From contig JAJYQA010000009.1 in the NCBI GenBank assembly GCA_021794835.1, positions 57,225 through 121,224 of the forward strand: a DNA stretch of 64,000 bases. The letters are read 5' to 3'. Positions 35,616-44,622 of this stretch are shown in pieces. Below the pieces are notes generated by a model. That model made no database searches. It saw nothing but the letters and a program-made list of their open reading frames with translations, and was not told the origin of the DNA. Position numbers and translations under genes: made by a program. Numbering within the stretch: the first letter of the stretch is position 1; each line of letters begins with the position of its first letter. Source of the DNA: Actinomycetes bacterium. GTDB lineage: Bacteria; Actinomycetota; Aquicultoria; Aquicultorales; Aquicultoraceae.

Positions 35616-36527
35616 TTACTCGGGCAACCTGACAAGATAGTCGTAGGCGGCAAGGGCGGCCTTTGCTCCCTCACCTGCAGCAATTATAATTTGCTTCTCT
35701 GGAACATTCGTTACGTCACCTGCGGCAAAAAGGCCCTCAGCACTTGTATGGTTACTGCAATCAACCATTATCTCTTGCTTCACATCCAACTGTACCAGAC
35801 CTTTAACCATATCGGTGTTGGGCTCCGAGCCTATTTCAACAAAAATACCTTTTACCGGAAATTCAACCTCTTCTTCAGTTTTTTTCGATTTAATCCTTAT
35901 TTTTTCGACAAAGTTATGCCCCTCAACAGCAGTAACCTCGTATCCTTTATAAACCTCGATATTAGTGGCCTTAAGAACCCTCTCCTGAAGCACGGGGTCG
36001 GCGTTCCAGCCGGCAATCGAAACAATATAGACCTTGTTTGCAATCTTGACCAACTGCTCTGCTGCACCCAAGGCCGAATTGCCGCCTCCAATAACGGCGA
36101 CATCCATTTTGGCAAAAAGCGGGGCGTCGCAGGTTGCGCAGTAGGTTATACCCCTTCCGATAAAATTAGTCTCATTTGGGACGTTAAGACGCCGTGGCGA
36201 TCTTCCGGAGGCAACAATTACGCTTTTTGCTTGTATAACCTCACCATCCTGGAGAGACAGATTAAAAATCCCGTTTTCCTTTGTTATCTTTTCAACTGAT
36301 TTGTACTCTATGGGGATACCAAATTCTCCGACCTGATCTTCAAATTTAGCCATAAGCTCAGCGCCTGGAATTAGGTTGTATCCCATATAGTTTTCGATAC
36401 CCGCGCTCCAGGCAGCCATTCCGCCTATGTTATTTGTAAGGATTAGGCAATCGATTCTTTTTCTGGCGGCGTATACCGCTGCGGTCATCCCAGCCGGGCC
36501 GGCACCTATGATTACTAAGTCTCGCAA
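35616..36527 (-). CDS. trxB: Thioredoxin-disulfide reductase
   Basis: A 303-residue FAD protein of the low-molecular-weight TrxR type. The FAD fold opens with VIIGAGPAGMTAAVYAAR. The active site is ITYCATCDAP (CxxC), the NAD(P)H loop is VIGGGNSALGAAEQL, and EGLFAAGDVTN is the second FAD motif. It reduces thioredoxin and/or the glutaredoxin-like protein encoded 20 bases upstream. The NAD(P)H specificity motif is not a clear HRRxxxR, and NADH or ferredoxin-type use is possible. Confidence 0.93.
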   Translation of the reverse strand: MRDLVIIGAGPAGMTAAVYAARKRIDCLILTNNIGGMAAWSAGIENYMGYNLIPGAELMAKFEDQVGEFGIPIEYKSVEKITKENGIFNLSLQDGEVIQAKSVIVASGRSPRRLNVPNETNFIGRGITYCATCDAPLFAKMDVAVIGGGNSALGAAEQLVKIANKVYIVSIAGWNADPVLQERVLKATNIEVYKGYEVTAVEGHNFVEKIRIKSKKTEEEVEFPVKGIFVEIGSEPNTDMVKGLVQLDVKQEIMVDCSNHTSAEGLFAAGDVTNVPEKQIIIAAGEGAKAALAAYDYLVRLPE

Positions 36528-36547
36528 AACAACCTCCTAATTACAGA

Positions 36548-36784
36548 TTACGCAGCTAAGGCTGACTCTATCTTCCCGCGATCGTAACCAATAATCACCT
36601 GGTTACCTACTACCGTGACCGGTACGCCGAGTTGCCCTGATATTTCTACAAGCTCACTTATTTTAGATGGGTCCGCCGTCAAATCTATTTCATCGTATTT
36701 AACACCAAGATTGCCAAGAAGCTGCTTGACTAGGGAGCAAAACCCACACGTGGGTGTCGTGTAGACTTTCACAGTTCGAAACAT
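36548..36784 (-). CDS. Glutaredoxin-like / NrdH-redoxin-like protein
   Basis: A 78-residue protein of thioredoxin fold. VKVYTTPTCGFCSLVKQLL carries the CxxC site, and GQLGVPVTVVGNQVIIGYDR the cis-proline. This CGFC type (often called YruB or Grx-like) is commonly reduced by a thioredoxin reductase rather than glutathione. It directly precedes trxB in the operon, which supports an electron chain NAD(P)H to TrxR to this protein. Confidence 0.9.
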   Translation of the reverse strand: MFRTVKVYTTPTCGFCSLVKQLLGNLGVKYDEIDLTADPSKISELVEISGQLGVPVTVVGNQVIIGYDRGKIESALAA

Positions 36785-36799
36785 TTTTCTACCTCCATT

Positions 36800-37471
36800 T
36801 TATGCGGCCGGTCTCCGCAACCCATGCACATGAAGCTCGTTTAACACATCAACCACGCCAGGAACCGAGAATGCTACAAACTCGGCGATTCTCTTCTGGG
36901 TAAAGTTCGGGACTTCTCCAGTCAGGGTAACAACCCCATCCGATACATCAAGATTCATCTCGGTAAGGTCAAGCCTTGTATTTTTAATCAAGGCAGCCCT
37001 AACATCGCGGGCTATCTCTGCATCAGCAATTTTCATCTCCGGTTTAACCACAATGTGGTTAACCACATCAACAACACCTGCGAGCCAGCGTGCGTCGTTT
37101 TCGGCCTCCTGTTTTTCTACTCTTGATTTTACAGTTCCCCTTAAAAATACCACGCCGTCGATCGTCTCCACGCTTATGTTGGCCCATTCGACCCAGGAGT
37201 CGCGCTTTAAGTTAGCAATTACGCTTTCGGTGATCTCTTCGTCACTCCGTGCAAGCGGAGGAACCACGCTAAGATTATTTATGACGTCGATTACCCCTCT
37301 TACCCTTCCGACTATGTCCTCCGCCAAGATCTTTTCGTTGTACGTATCTACCTGCCCATCAAGGGTTATAACACCTGGTTGCTCGCTGCTTACTCTAACC
37401 ATAGTTCGGTCGATACGCGTATCTGAAGCTAACGCTCTATCAACATCATTTATTATATCTGAGTTCGCCAT
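36800..37471 (-). CDS. BON-domain protein (three BON repeats)
   Basis: A 223-residue protein with three BON domains at about residues 1-70, 75-145 and 150-220; each has the VDVVNHIVV-type strand preceded by GTVKSRVEKQEAENDA or GEVPNFTQKRIAE. BON domains bind phospholipids or act as periplasmic adaptors. No signal peptide is seen, so it is probably cytoplasmic or membrane-surface. It is 15 bases upstream of the glutaredoxin-like gene, so it may share its transcript. Confidence 0.88.
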   Translation of the reverse strand: MANSDIINDVDRALASDTRIDRTMVRVSSEQPGVITLDGQVDTYNEKILAEDIVGRVRGVIDVINNLSVVPPLARSDEEITESVIANLKRDSWVEWANISVETIDGVVFLRGTVKSRVEKQEAENDARWLAGVVDVVNHIVVKPEMKIADAEIARDVRAALIKNTRLDLTEMNLDVSDGVVTLTGEVPNFTQKRIAEFVAFSVPGVVDVLNELHVHGLRRPAA

Positions 37472-37586
37472 CCCTTAAAAACCTCCCTTTAAACATAAAA
37501 ACCCAGGTTACATGGTCTTTCTACCCGTATTAGAAATTTTGAAAACTGTCGGACAGTGAAAAAGGTGAAAGCGTGAGAGGGTTATT

Positions 37587-38945
37587 TTAACTGCGCTTAT
37601 ATACAACTTCTCCGGCCAAAATGGTGTTGGAAACCGATGATTTTGAGACTTTTTCAATTAAGTGGTTATAAGGATCTATTGGTTGGCGGTTGTCATAATC
37701 TATGACAGCGAAATCGGCTCTTTTGCCTGGCTCGATACTTCCAAGTTCACTGCTAAGCCCAAGTACCTCTGCCGCCTTTATAGTAATGGTCTTAATTAAT
37801 TCCTCAGGGGATAGTGGGATTTGATTCTTCTTAACGCCAGTTTGTTTTGCAAGAAGCATACGTGCCTTTCTTGCTTCTATAAACAGATCAAAATCTGGGT
37901 TGCTTGCTATGCTATCCGTGCCAAACCCAAATCTTAAACCATGCTTGATAAACTGGTTAACCGGAGCTTCGCCTGAGCCTAAAAGCTCATTTGATGTCGG
38001 GCAGAGAGCAACCGAGGCGTTTTTCTTTTTCAAAAGCTTTATATCCCCTTCACTAAGCCACACGCCGTGTGCCGCAACAAGCGATTTGTTTATTAAGGCA
38101 AGGCCATCAAGAAACTCGGTAGGCGTCTTACTTGATCCTTTTGATTTTATAGCCTCAAGCTCTAGTCTGCGGCCAATTGTGGATGCAAGAGGACCCGACC
38201 CGTCTCTAATCAGCTCCAACTCGGCCCGGGTCTCAGCAAGGTGAATGGAAAGCGGCAGGCCGTATTCTTTTGATATCTGGGCGCACACTTTAAGCGCGGA
38301 TTCAGAGAGAGTATAGGCCGAGTGCGGTGACAACCCCAACTTAAAATAGCCAAAGTGCATAACGCTCTCCGCACTTTTTATCCGTTCCAGAATATCAACA
38401 ACTGCATCCGCCAGGTTATTGTTATCGATGGCAACCGCTTCAAGATAGACAATGCCGGGCATCCCGGCCTCGGCGACAGCCTGAACGCCAAGACCGGTAC
38501 GCGTGATATCGGCCGTACAAGTAATGCCAGCCTCAAAGTATCGCTTAACGCCTAATCGCGATGCCGCAAGCCAATCACTTCTTTGCATTTTACTGCTTGC
38601 TTTTATCATTTTTGTAATCCATTTTGGAAACGGTGCCGGCTTAGCTAAAAAATCAAAGGACGAGCACTCAAGATGGCCATGAAGATTGACCAAGCCTGGC
38701 ATTAGAAGAGCGTCACGGAACTCAAGGACATCCTCATCTGGATTAGCGGCAATTAGATTATCCCTATTGCCGATAGCAATAATACGACCATCCTTAACAA
38801 AAACAGCCCCATCTTTGATAGGTGGGCTTGTGATAGGAAGGATAACATCAGCAGTATAGATTTTCTGGCTCCTGGCTTCTGGCTCCTGGATTCTACTTAC
38901 TTTAACCGCTCTCCTTAAGCAAGGTTGGCTTGCGCAGGCTGGCAC
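37587..38945 (-). CDS. Amidohydrolase, candidate aminofutalosine deaminase or 5-deoxyadenosine deaminase
   Basis: A TIM-barrel deaminase of the SsnA/TrzF/MqnX family. The metal motif VNLHGHLE (HxH), SIHLAETRAE and GFGTDSIASNPDFD carry the expected His and Asp residues. The family deaminates adenosine derivatives. Next to mqn genes it may convert aminofutalosine to futalosine (MqnX) or remove the 5-deoxyadenosine made by the radical SAM enzymes. The start is uncertain: conserved sequence begins at ITYADVI-like IYTADVILPI, and upstream of it the frame reads through spacer repeats (IQEPEARSQK). GTG at 38945 overlaps the phosphorylase end by 44 bases; ATC at 38861 after AGGAG is an alternative. 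Confidence 0.82.
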   Translation of the reverse strand: MPACASQPCLRRAVKVSRIQEPEARSQKIYTADVILPITSPPIKDGAVFVKDGRIIAIGNRDNLIAANPDEDVLEFRDALLMPGLVNLHGHLECSSFDFLAKPAPFPKWITKMIKASSKMQRSDWLAASRLGVKRYFEAGITCTADITRTGLGVQAVAEAGMPGIVYLEAVAIDNNNLADAVVDILERIKSAESVMHFGYFKLGLSPHSAYTLSESALKVCAQISKEYGLPLSIHLAETRAELELIRDGSGPLASTIGRRLELEAIKSKGSSKTPTEFLDGLALINKSLVAAHGVWLSEGDIKLLKKKNASVALCPTSNELLGSGEAPVNQFIKHGLRFGFGTDSIASNPDFDLFIEARKARMLLAKQTGVKKNQIPLSPEELIKTITIKAAEVLGLSSELGSIEPGKRADFAVIDYDNRQPIDPYNHLIEKVSKSSVSNTILAGEVVYKRS

Positions 38946-39732
38946 ACTCGCAAGTTGATATATTATTACCAATGGAGCGCAGGGCTTCAAGTAAAATTTT
39001 GCCAACCATCTCGGACTCGTTGTAGAAGATTTTGGATAAATCCTCGTGTTTCCAGTCTTCAACTATTCCTTCTGCATAGTTGACAACCAAGTATGCCCCC
39101 GCATAACATGCGCCGATTTCCCGCGCCAAATAAATTTCGGGGCAGATACTTTGCCCCACGATATCCGCCCCCCACTGTTTTAAGACAGCGACTTCGGCTG
39201 GGCTTTCAAAGTGTCGTCCATCGGTTACGGCGTATATTCCACGCTCAAAAACACGTGACGATGCAAATTTTTTTGCCGCTTCAAGCAAGTTACCATGTAG
39301 GTTGGGGCAAATGGCCTTCCTCATGATAAGCAGATAGTCCGAGCCTAGGCTTACATCTTTTCGCACGGAGTTATCGATGTAATCGGTCGGAATAACGATA
39401 TCGCGCAGATTAAGGAGGTGATTGACCGCACCAACCCCGCCCTCAGCCAGAATATTTTTAACCCCTGCTTCACGGAATACCCAAAATACCTGCCTTGAGG
39501 CATCGGCTCTCGTCACACCCTGCCGCCACCCGTGCATCTTGCAGGTAAGAACCGACTTCTCGCCAACCTTAAAAAGTTTAAACGGCGGACTATCTCCAAA
39601 AGGCGTTTCAAAGACAAGGCCGTCCTCAAGTACCTCGACATCCGACCCACCTAAGGCTTCTGGAAACTTTATCGAAAATGTACTCGACCCACCTATTGTT
39701 GCGTATATCGCTTGTGGTATTTTGTTGGGCAT
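38902..39732 (-). CDS. Nucleoside phosphorylase of the MTAP/PNP family
   Basis: A 276-residue PNP/UDP superfamily protein related to methylthioadenosine phosphorylase. Visible family parts are YATIGGSSTFSIKFPE, FETPFGDSPPFKLFKV, ILAEGGVGAVN, YAVTDGRHFESPAEV and the Asp-type IVGQSICPEIYLAREIGACYA region. The usual HDIRYRAN-type text is changed to GVTRADASRQ. In this menaquinone cluster it may take the place of MqnB and cleave futalosine or aminofutalosine; recycling of MTA or 5-deoxyadenosine is the alternative. Confidence 0.85.
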   Translation of the reverse strand: MPNKIPQAIYATIGGSSTFSIKFPEALGGSDVEVLEDGLVFETPFGDSPPFKLFKVGEKSVLTCKMHGWRQGVTRADASRQVFWVFREAGVKNILAEGGVGAVNHLLNLRDIVIPTDYIDNSVRKDVSLGSDYLLIMRKAICPNLHGNLLEAAKKFASSRVFERGIYAVTDGRHFESPAEVAVLKQWGADIVGQSICPEIYLAREIGACYAGAYLVVNYAEGIVEDWKHEDLSKIFYNESEMVGKILLEALRSIGNNISTCECASLRKPTLLKESG

Positions 39733-39889
39733 TCCCCTAGTTAACCTCCTTAATTAGCTCACTGCTCTCAGTTGACGGCTCACAGAATGAAAGTAAGTAA
39801 TGTGAGTATAGAAGACAGGAGATAGAAGGAATTAAACGACCTTTTCCGGTTAACCGGTTTTACCACTGGACCCTGGCCTCTGGACCCTT

Positions 39890-40960
39890 TTATTCAAATC
39901 TTTCTATCACTTCATAAACCGTATTTCTTCTCGCCGCTTGTTTTCCGGTAGCCATAATAAGGCGAACCATCTCTTTTTTTGACATTGCGTAAGTGATGCC
40001 GGTTGCTCGCATCACGTTCTCCTCAATCATTATGCTTCCCAGGTCGTCGGCTCCAAAGGCTAAACTAAGCTGGCCAATCTCGTTGCCCTGGGATGGCCAT
40101 GAGCCTTGAATATGCTTTATGTTATCAAAAAATATTCTTGCAACCGCCAACGTCTTAAGGTACTCCCTTGAAGAGACGCTCTTGCCGCCAAGCTCCGTGT
40201 GCCCCGGCTGGTAGGTCCAGGGTATAAAGGCCCTAAAACCGCCGGTTTTATCTTGAAGCTTTCTAATTTTACTCATATGCTCAATGCGATCCTCAACCGT
40301 CTCAGGGCCGCCCATCATCATGGTTGCGGTGCTCTCGATACCTAAAGTGTGCGCCCTCTCCATCACCTCAAGCCAGCGCCGTGCGGACACCTTGTTTGGG
40401 CTTACGTTTTTGCGGTAATGATCGACAAGTATCTCGGCTCCCGCCCCGGGGAGTGAATCAAGCCCGGCGTCTTTTAGTCGTTTGAGTGCTTCATCGACGC
40501 TGATGTCCGAGATATCTGCAATGTAAGCAACCTCCGGCGCGCCGAGGGAGTGAATTGTAATTGGGTAGCGCTGTTTGATACTTCTGAAAAGGTCTTCGAA
40601 GTAGCCTATTTTTAAATCGGGATGTAAGCCGCCCTGCATCATTATCTGCGTGCCCTCAAGCTCAAGCGTCTCCTCTATTTTTTTAAAAATCTCATCCTTG
40701 GATAATAGATACGCCTCCGGGTCACTCTTGTCACGATAGAAGGCGCAGAAACGGCATTTGCTCATGCAGATATTCGTGTAATTGATGTTGCGGTCGATTA
40801 TAAAGGTAATTGTATTGTGATCTTCGAAAATATTCTCCCTGATTGCATTTGCGGTAAATCCAAGTGCTAATATATCCCCTTCGCGAAGAAGTAAAACTGC
40901 CTCCTCTTCGCTTAATCTTCGTCCCTCAAGTACCTCGGTTAATATTGAGTGCTGATCCAT
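39890..40960 (-). CDS. mqnC: Cyclic dehypoxanthine futalosine synthase
   Basis: Radical SAM enzyme of the futalosine menaquinone pathway. NICMSKCRFCAFYRD holds the CxxxCxxC iron-sulfur motif; LPGAGAEILVDHYR and TATMMMGGPETVEDR are typical MqnC/MqnE family blocks. The start at 40960 (MDQHSIL) is chosen because it lies eight bases after the mqnA stop; the longer frame would run over mqnA. It converts dehypoxanthinyl futalosine to the cyclic form. MqnC and MqnE are similar; this one is MqnC by closer match to the HSLGAPEV segment. Confidence 0.92.
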   Translation of the reverse strand: MDQHSILTEVLEGRRLSEEEAVLLLREGDILALGFTANAIRENIFEDHNTITFIIDRNINYTNICMSKCRFCAFYRDKSDPEAYLLSKDEIFKKIEETLELEGTQIMMQGGLHPDLKIGYFEDLFRSIKQRYPITIHSLGAPEVAYIADISDISVDEALKRLKDAGLDSLPGAGAEILVDHYRKNVSPNKVSARRWLEVMERAHTLGIESTATMMMGGPETVEDRIEHMSKIRKLQDKTGGFRAFIPWTYQPGHTELGGKSVSSREYLKTLAVARIFFDNIKHIQGSWPSQGNEIGQLSLAFGADDLGSIMIEENVMRATGITYAMSKKEMVRLIMATGKQAARRNTVYEVIERFE

Positions 40961-40967
40961 TAATCTA

Positions 40968-41798
40968 TTAAACCTCCACGAACTCAAGCTTCGGGATTTC
41001 CTGGATAAAGCCGAGCTCGTAAGCTCTCGTTGCATAAGCCAGCAAATCTTGCTGGTACGCCGAATCAAGGTCAAAGCTTAAAGTCTCAAAGTAGTTTCTC
41101 ATAAAGCCAGCATCAAATATCTCCCATCGGGATGCGGTCTGAGCAATTTCATCTACCTTCTGGATGCTGTACTCCATGGACTTCATAAAGGCCCTGTATA
41201 CCTCGGCAACCAGCTCAGGGTTTTCCGCCGCAAAGATGCGCCTAACCGCCCAGACAGCAAAAACCATGCGCCGCCCGGTTAGCTCTTTCCACTCTTTGCC
41301 GAGGTCGTATAGGTAGAGATCTTTCGGCGGTTCGTATAGAGCACGAAGCGCATCATCACCTATCAAAAGCGCACCGTCAGCTTCCATCATCATCTGTGGC
41401 AGATCAGGTGGGCAAACGAAATACTTTGGCAAGACTTTATATTTATCACGCAGGATAATACGGGTTAGTGCCTGTGAGGTTGCCGATGAGTTGGTAAGCG
41501 CAACCGGCTGCCCGTCAAGTTTATCTAACGGTACTTTGCTTACAAAAAGGATGCTTTTAACCTCACCATTGGCGGCTACCGCCAGATTTGGCAGGAGCAT
41601 CAAGTCTTTATAATTGCGGCAATATTCTATTGAGGATATCGGGCTTATGTCGAGCTTGCCCTCAAGGAGCATCTTGTTTAGCTCGGTTGGCGTGCCTTTG
41701 ATTAAGTCAACATCTAAAAGAACGTTGTTATGCACCAAACCGTAGTAAAGCGGCAGGCAGTTTATAAATTGTATATGACCTACTTTTGGCCTGGACAA
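40968..41798 (-). CDS. mqnA: Chorismate dehydratase
   Basis: A 276-residue MqnA of the periplasmic-binding-protein fold. It starts VGHIQFINCLPLYYGL and has EYCRNYKDLMLLPNLAV, followed by ALLIGDDALRAL. The enzyme dehydrates chorismate to 3-enolpyruvoylbenzoate, the first futalosine step. MqnD has the same fold, but the N-terminal signature and position next to mqnC and mqnE favour MqnA. No second member of this fold is in the window, so mqnD must be elsewhere. Confidence 0.93.
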   Translation of the reverse strand: MSRPKVGHIQFINCLPLYYGLVHNNVLLDVDLIKGTPTELNKMLLEGKLDISPISSIEYCRNYKDLMLLPNLAVAANGEVKSILFVSKVPLDKLDGQPVALTNSSATSQALTRIILRDKYKVLPKYFVCPPDLPQMMMEADGALLIGDDALRALYEPPKDLYLYDLGKEWKELTGRRMVFAVWAVRRIFAAENPELVAEVYRAFMKSMEYSIQKVDEIAQTASRWEIFDAGFMRNYFETLSFDLDSAYQQDLLAYATRAYELGFIQEIPKLEFVEV

Positions 41799-41802
41799 TT
41801 AT

Positions 41803-41885
41803 CTCACCCTCCCCAACCCTCACCCTACACCCTATCCCTTTGGGAGAGGGTGTAGAGGTATCTTTATATTGCCCTCCCTTCAAGG
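41803..41885. repeat. CCCTATCCC/GGGAGAGGG intergenic repeat
   Basis: TACACCCTATCCC-TTT-GGGAGAGGGTGTA folds into a hairpin, preceded by CACCCTCCCCAACCCTCACC and followed by GCCCTCCCTTCAAGGAAGGG, another hairpin. It is a further copy of the repeat seen at 2061-2106, here between mqnE and mqnA. Confidence 0.5.
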
Positions 41886-41898
41886 AAGGGAAACAGGA

Positions 41899-42996
41899 TT
41901 ATTCATAGGTTCTAATGATGTTATACAACGAGTCTCTTTCCACAGGTATACGGCCGGCATCTTTGATAAGATTAATCAGCTCTTCTTTCTCGATATACTC
42001 CTCGGTAGTTGCCCCAGCCATATGAGTTATTTTCTCCTCGACAACTGTTCCGTCAAGGTCATCAGCTCCAAAATCAAGCGAGAGTTGGGCAACTTTAAGC
42101 CCAAGCATAATCCAGAATGCTTTAATATGATCAAAGTTATCAAGCATAAGCCTTGAGATAGCTATGGTTTTTATATCATCATGAGCGGTAGTTCTTTTTA
42201 CATCGGCCATAGCGGTGTTGTCGGGATGAAACGCCAACGGTATAAAGCTTTGAAAGCCTCCGGTCTCGTCCTGCAACTCACGAAGCTTGATGATATGATC
42301 AATTCGCTCTTCTTTCGTCTCGACATGTCCATAAAGCATGGTTGCGTTAGACCTTAAGCCCAACCCATGGGCCGTTCTCATAACCTCAAGCCAACGTTTA
42401 CCGCTTGCCTTACTTACACAGGTCAAGCCACGTACACGCCCGCTAAATATCTCTGCACCGCCGCCTGGCATCGACCCAAGTCCGGCTTCTTTTAGTTTCT
42501 CCAGGACTTCGCGGGTGCTCATTCCGGTTATTTTAGCAAAGTAGTCTATCTCAACTGCAGTAAATGCTTGGATGTGGATATCAGGTAGTGCTTCTTTACA
42601 TAAGCTTATTGCTTCTAGGTAATAATCAAACGGCTTATCTGGATGAAGGCCACTTACAATATGAAGCTCGGTTGCCCCGATCTTGGGTGCCTCAAGTGCC
42701 CTTGCCAAAATTTCCTCACGCTCCATAGTGTAAGCGTGCGGATCATCCTTATCGGCACTAAACGCACAGAACTTGCACCTATTTATGCAGACATTTGTCA
42801 AATTGATGTGGCGATTGACATTAAAGTAGGCATGGTTGCCGCTCTTTTTCTCCTTTACATGTCGGGCAAGCGCACCCAAAAATAGGATATCGTCTACATC
42901 ATAAAGAGCGATTCCTTCCTCACGGGTAAGCCTTTCGCCCGACATAACTTTTTCTTCTATTTTTTTTAAATCAATGGTTGCAGTTGTAACAGGCAT
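41899..42996 (-). CDS. mqnE: Aminofutalosine synthase
   Basis: Radical SAM enzyme joining 3-enolpyruvoylbenzoate to adenosine of SAM. NVCINRCKFCAFSADKDD holds the CxxxCxxC motif, and LHIVSGLHPDKPFDYYLE is the MqnE block. The start at 42996 (MPVTTATI) is chosen because GGAGGTAATCTT lies directly upstream. About 365 residues. It lies downstream of the ubiX-like gene and upstream of mqnA on the same strand. Confidence 0.93.
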   Translation of the reverse strand: MPVTTATIDLKKIEEKVMSGERLTREEGIALYDVDDILFLGALARHVKEKKSGNHAYFNVNRHINLTNVCINRCKFCAFSADKDDPHAYTMEREEILARALEAPKIGATELHIVSGLHPDKPFDYYLEAISLCKEALPDIHIQAFTAVEIDYFAKITGMSTREVLEKLKEAGLGSMPGGGAEIFSGRVRGLTCVSKASGKRWLEVMRTAHGLGLRSNATMLYGHVETKEERIDHIIKLRELQDETGGFQSFIPLAFHPDNTAMADVKRTTAHDDIKTIAISRLMLDNFDHIKAFWIMLGLKVAQLSLDFGADDLDGTVVEEKITHMAGATTEEYIEKEELINLIKDAGRIPVERDSLYNIIRTYE

Positions 42997-43109
42997 AAGA
43001 TTACCTCCAGGAACCAATTAAAAATTGCCTACCCATCAATTGTAGTTGATCGATTCATCGATTAACCGTTCACCAGCTCTTTGATTCGAAATTCGTAATT
43101 CGACAATCC

Positions 43110-43724
43110 CTACCCCCACCTCGTAAAAAGTTCATGTTCTACACCCAGCTGATCCAGTACCTTGCCCACAACAAAATCAACGATATCTTCTATCGTCTTA
43201 GGATTACTATAGAAAGCAGGCATCGCCGGTACCACGCGTGCCCCAGCCTCCTGTACCTTAAGAAGGTTTGTAAGGTGGATACGGCTTAGCGGTGTCTCCC
43301 TTGGTACAATTACAAGAGCCCTGGATTCCTTTAGCATAACATCCGCCGCACGCTCAATTAAACTTGATGATATGCCGTTTGCAATTGAGCTTAGGGTCGC
43401 CATGCTGCATGGCATTATTACCATTGCTGATGTTATATGCGAGCCACTACAGATCGGGGCCATTAGGTTGTCGTCTCGATAGTACTTAAGTTGGCTTGCC
43501 TTATCAAGCATGCCGAGCCAGCCTGCTATCTCGACAGATGCATCATTCTCATTAAAAGTAAAACCAAGCTCACGCTTGATCACCAACTTCCCTGGATCAG
43601 AGATAACAAGCGAGATGGTGAAATCGCGTTTGAGAAGTTCATTTAAGAGACGCTTGCCATAGATAGAGCCACTTGCCCCGGTTATGGCAACCGTGTATTC
43701 TCTGTTGTATCTCATATTAGGCAA
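43110..43724 (-). CDS. Flavin prenyltransferase, UbiX family
   Basis: A 204-residue UbiX/Pad1 flavin prenyltransferase: VAITGASGSIYGKRLLNEL binds FMN, and VIMPCSMATLSSIANGISSSLIERAADV is the C-terminal hallmark. It makes prenylated FMN for the UbiD-type decarboxylase encoded two genes upstream. It starts one base after the UbiA-type gene. In futalosine organisms the UbiX-like protein is named MqnM. Confidence 0.93.
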   Translation of the reverse strand: MPNMRYNREYTVAITGASGSIYGKRLLNELLKRDFTISLVISDPGKLVIKRELGFTFNENDASVEIAGWLGMLDKASQLKYYRDDNLMAPICSGSHITSAMVIMPCSMATLSSIANGISSSLIERAADVMLKESRALVIVPRETPLSRIHLTNLLKVQEAGARVVPAMPAFYSNPKTIEDIVDFVVGKVLDQLGVEHELFTRWG

Positions 43725-43725
43725 A

Positions 43726-44622
43726 TCAGGCCAATCCCTTCAAGAGATATCTGGCTGCGAAATCTAACCCTGTAAAAGCAAACACCTGAAGACTTATAAA
43801 ACCATTCATAGTAAAAAAGGCCAAGTTTACTTTAGAAAGGTCGTTTGGCTTTACAAGCCTGTTCTCATAAGCTAAAAGAAGGGCCGTAACCATTACTCCG
43901 AAATAATAGACCGCACCCATTTTAAAAGCTACACCAACTGTAAACAGAAGAGCAACCGTTAGAACATGGAACATCCTCGTCACTAAAAGTGCCCGTTCTA
44001 TGCCGAAGACCGCCGGAATCGAGAAAAGCTTGTCTCTCCGGTCGACGTCGATATCCTGGCAGGAATAGATAATATCAAATCCGGCAGTCCATAACATAAC
44101 TGCGGCGCCCAGCACAACAACCGGCCAAGTTAACCCATTTGCAATCGCGATCCATGCACCTATAGGTGCTAACCCTAGGCTTATGCCAAGGACCATGTGA
44201 TTTAACCAGGTAAACCGTTTCGTATAGGAATAGATAAGCAATGGGAGAACCACGGCAGGCCATACTATGCGAGCAAGCGGTGCAAGCTGGTAGGTTGCAA
44301 TGAAGAAAATGACAATGCTTACTACTGCGAAGCCAAGCACATATGTAGAGGTTAGTTTCCCAGCCGGAATCGCACGATCTTTGGTGCGCGGGTTACGGGA
44401 GTCTAGTTCGCGGTCAATATAACGGTTCATCGCCATGGAGAAGCTTCGCGCACCAACCATCGCAACCGTAATCCAAAATATCTGCCATAGGGTAGGCCTA
44501 CCGTTTGCGGCAAGCATCATACCCATGTACGCAAAAGGCAGGGCAAAGATCGTGTGCTCGAACTTGATCATCTCAAGAACTGTTTTGAGTCTACCCAAGA
44601 CCATACTCCTCCCATCTCTCAT
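43726..44622 (-). CDS. UbiA-type polyprenyltransferase
   Basis: An integral membrane prenyltransferase with about eight helices. AMNRYIDRELDSRNPRTKDR is the first Asp-rich motif (NxxxDxxxD), and YSCQDIDVDRRDK the second. It attaches a polyprenyl chain to the naphthoate ring precursor; the name MqnP is used for such proteins in futalosine clusters. The frame overlaps the end of the UbiD gene by 32 bases if the first ATG is used; an ATG at 44604 directly after GGAGGAGT is an alternative. Confidence 0.9.
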   Translation of the reverse strand: MRDGRSMVLGRLKTVLEMIKFEHTIFALPFAYMGMMLAANGRPTLWQIFWITVAMVGARSFSMAMNRYIDRELDSRNPRTKDRAIPAGKLTSTYVLGFAVVSIVIFFIATYQLAPLARIVWPAVVLPLLIYSYTKRFTWLNHMVLGISLGLAPIGAWIAIANGLTWPVVVLGAAVMLWTAGFDIIYSCQDIDVDRRDKLFSIPAVFGIERALLVTRMFHVLTVALLFTVGVAFKMGAVYYFGVMVTALLLAYENRLVKPNDLSKVNLAFFTMNGFISLQVFAFTGLDFAARYLLKGLA

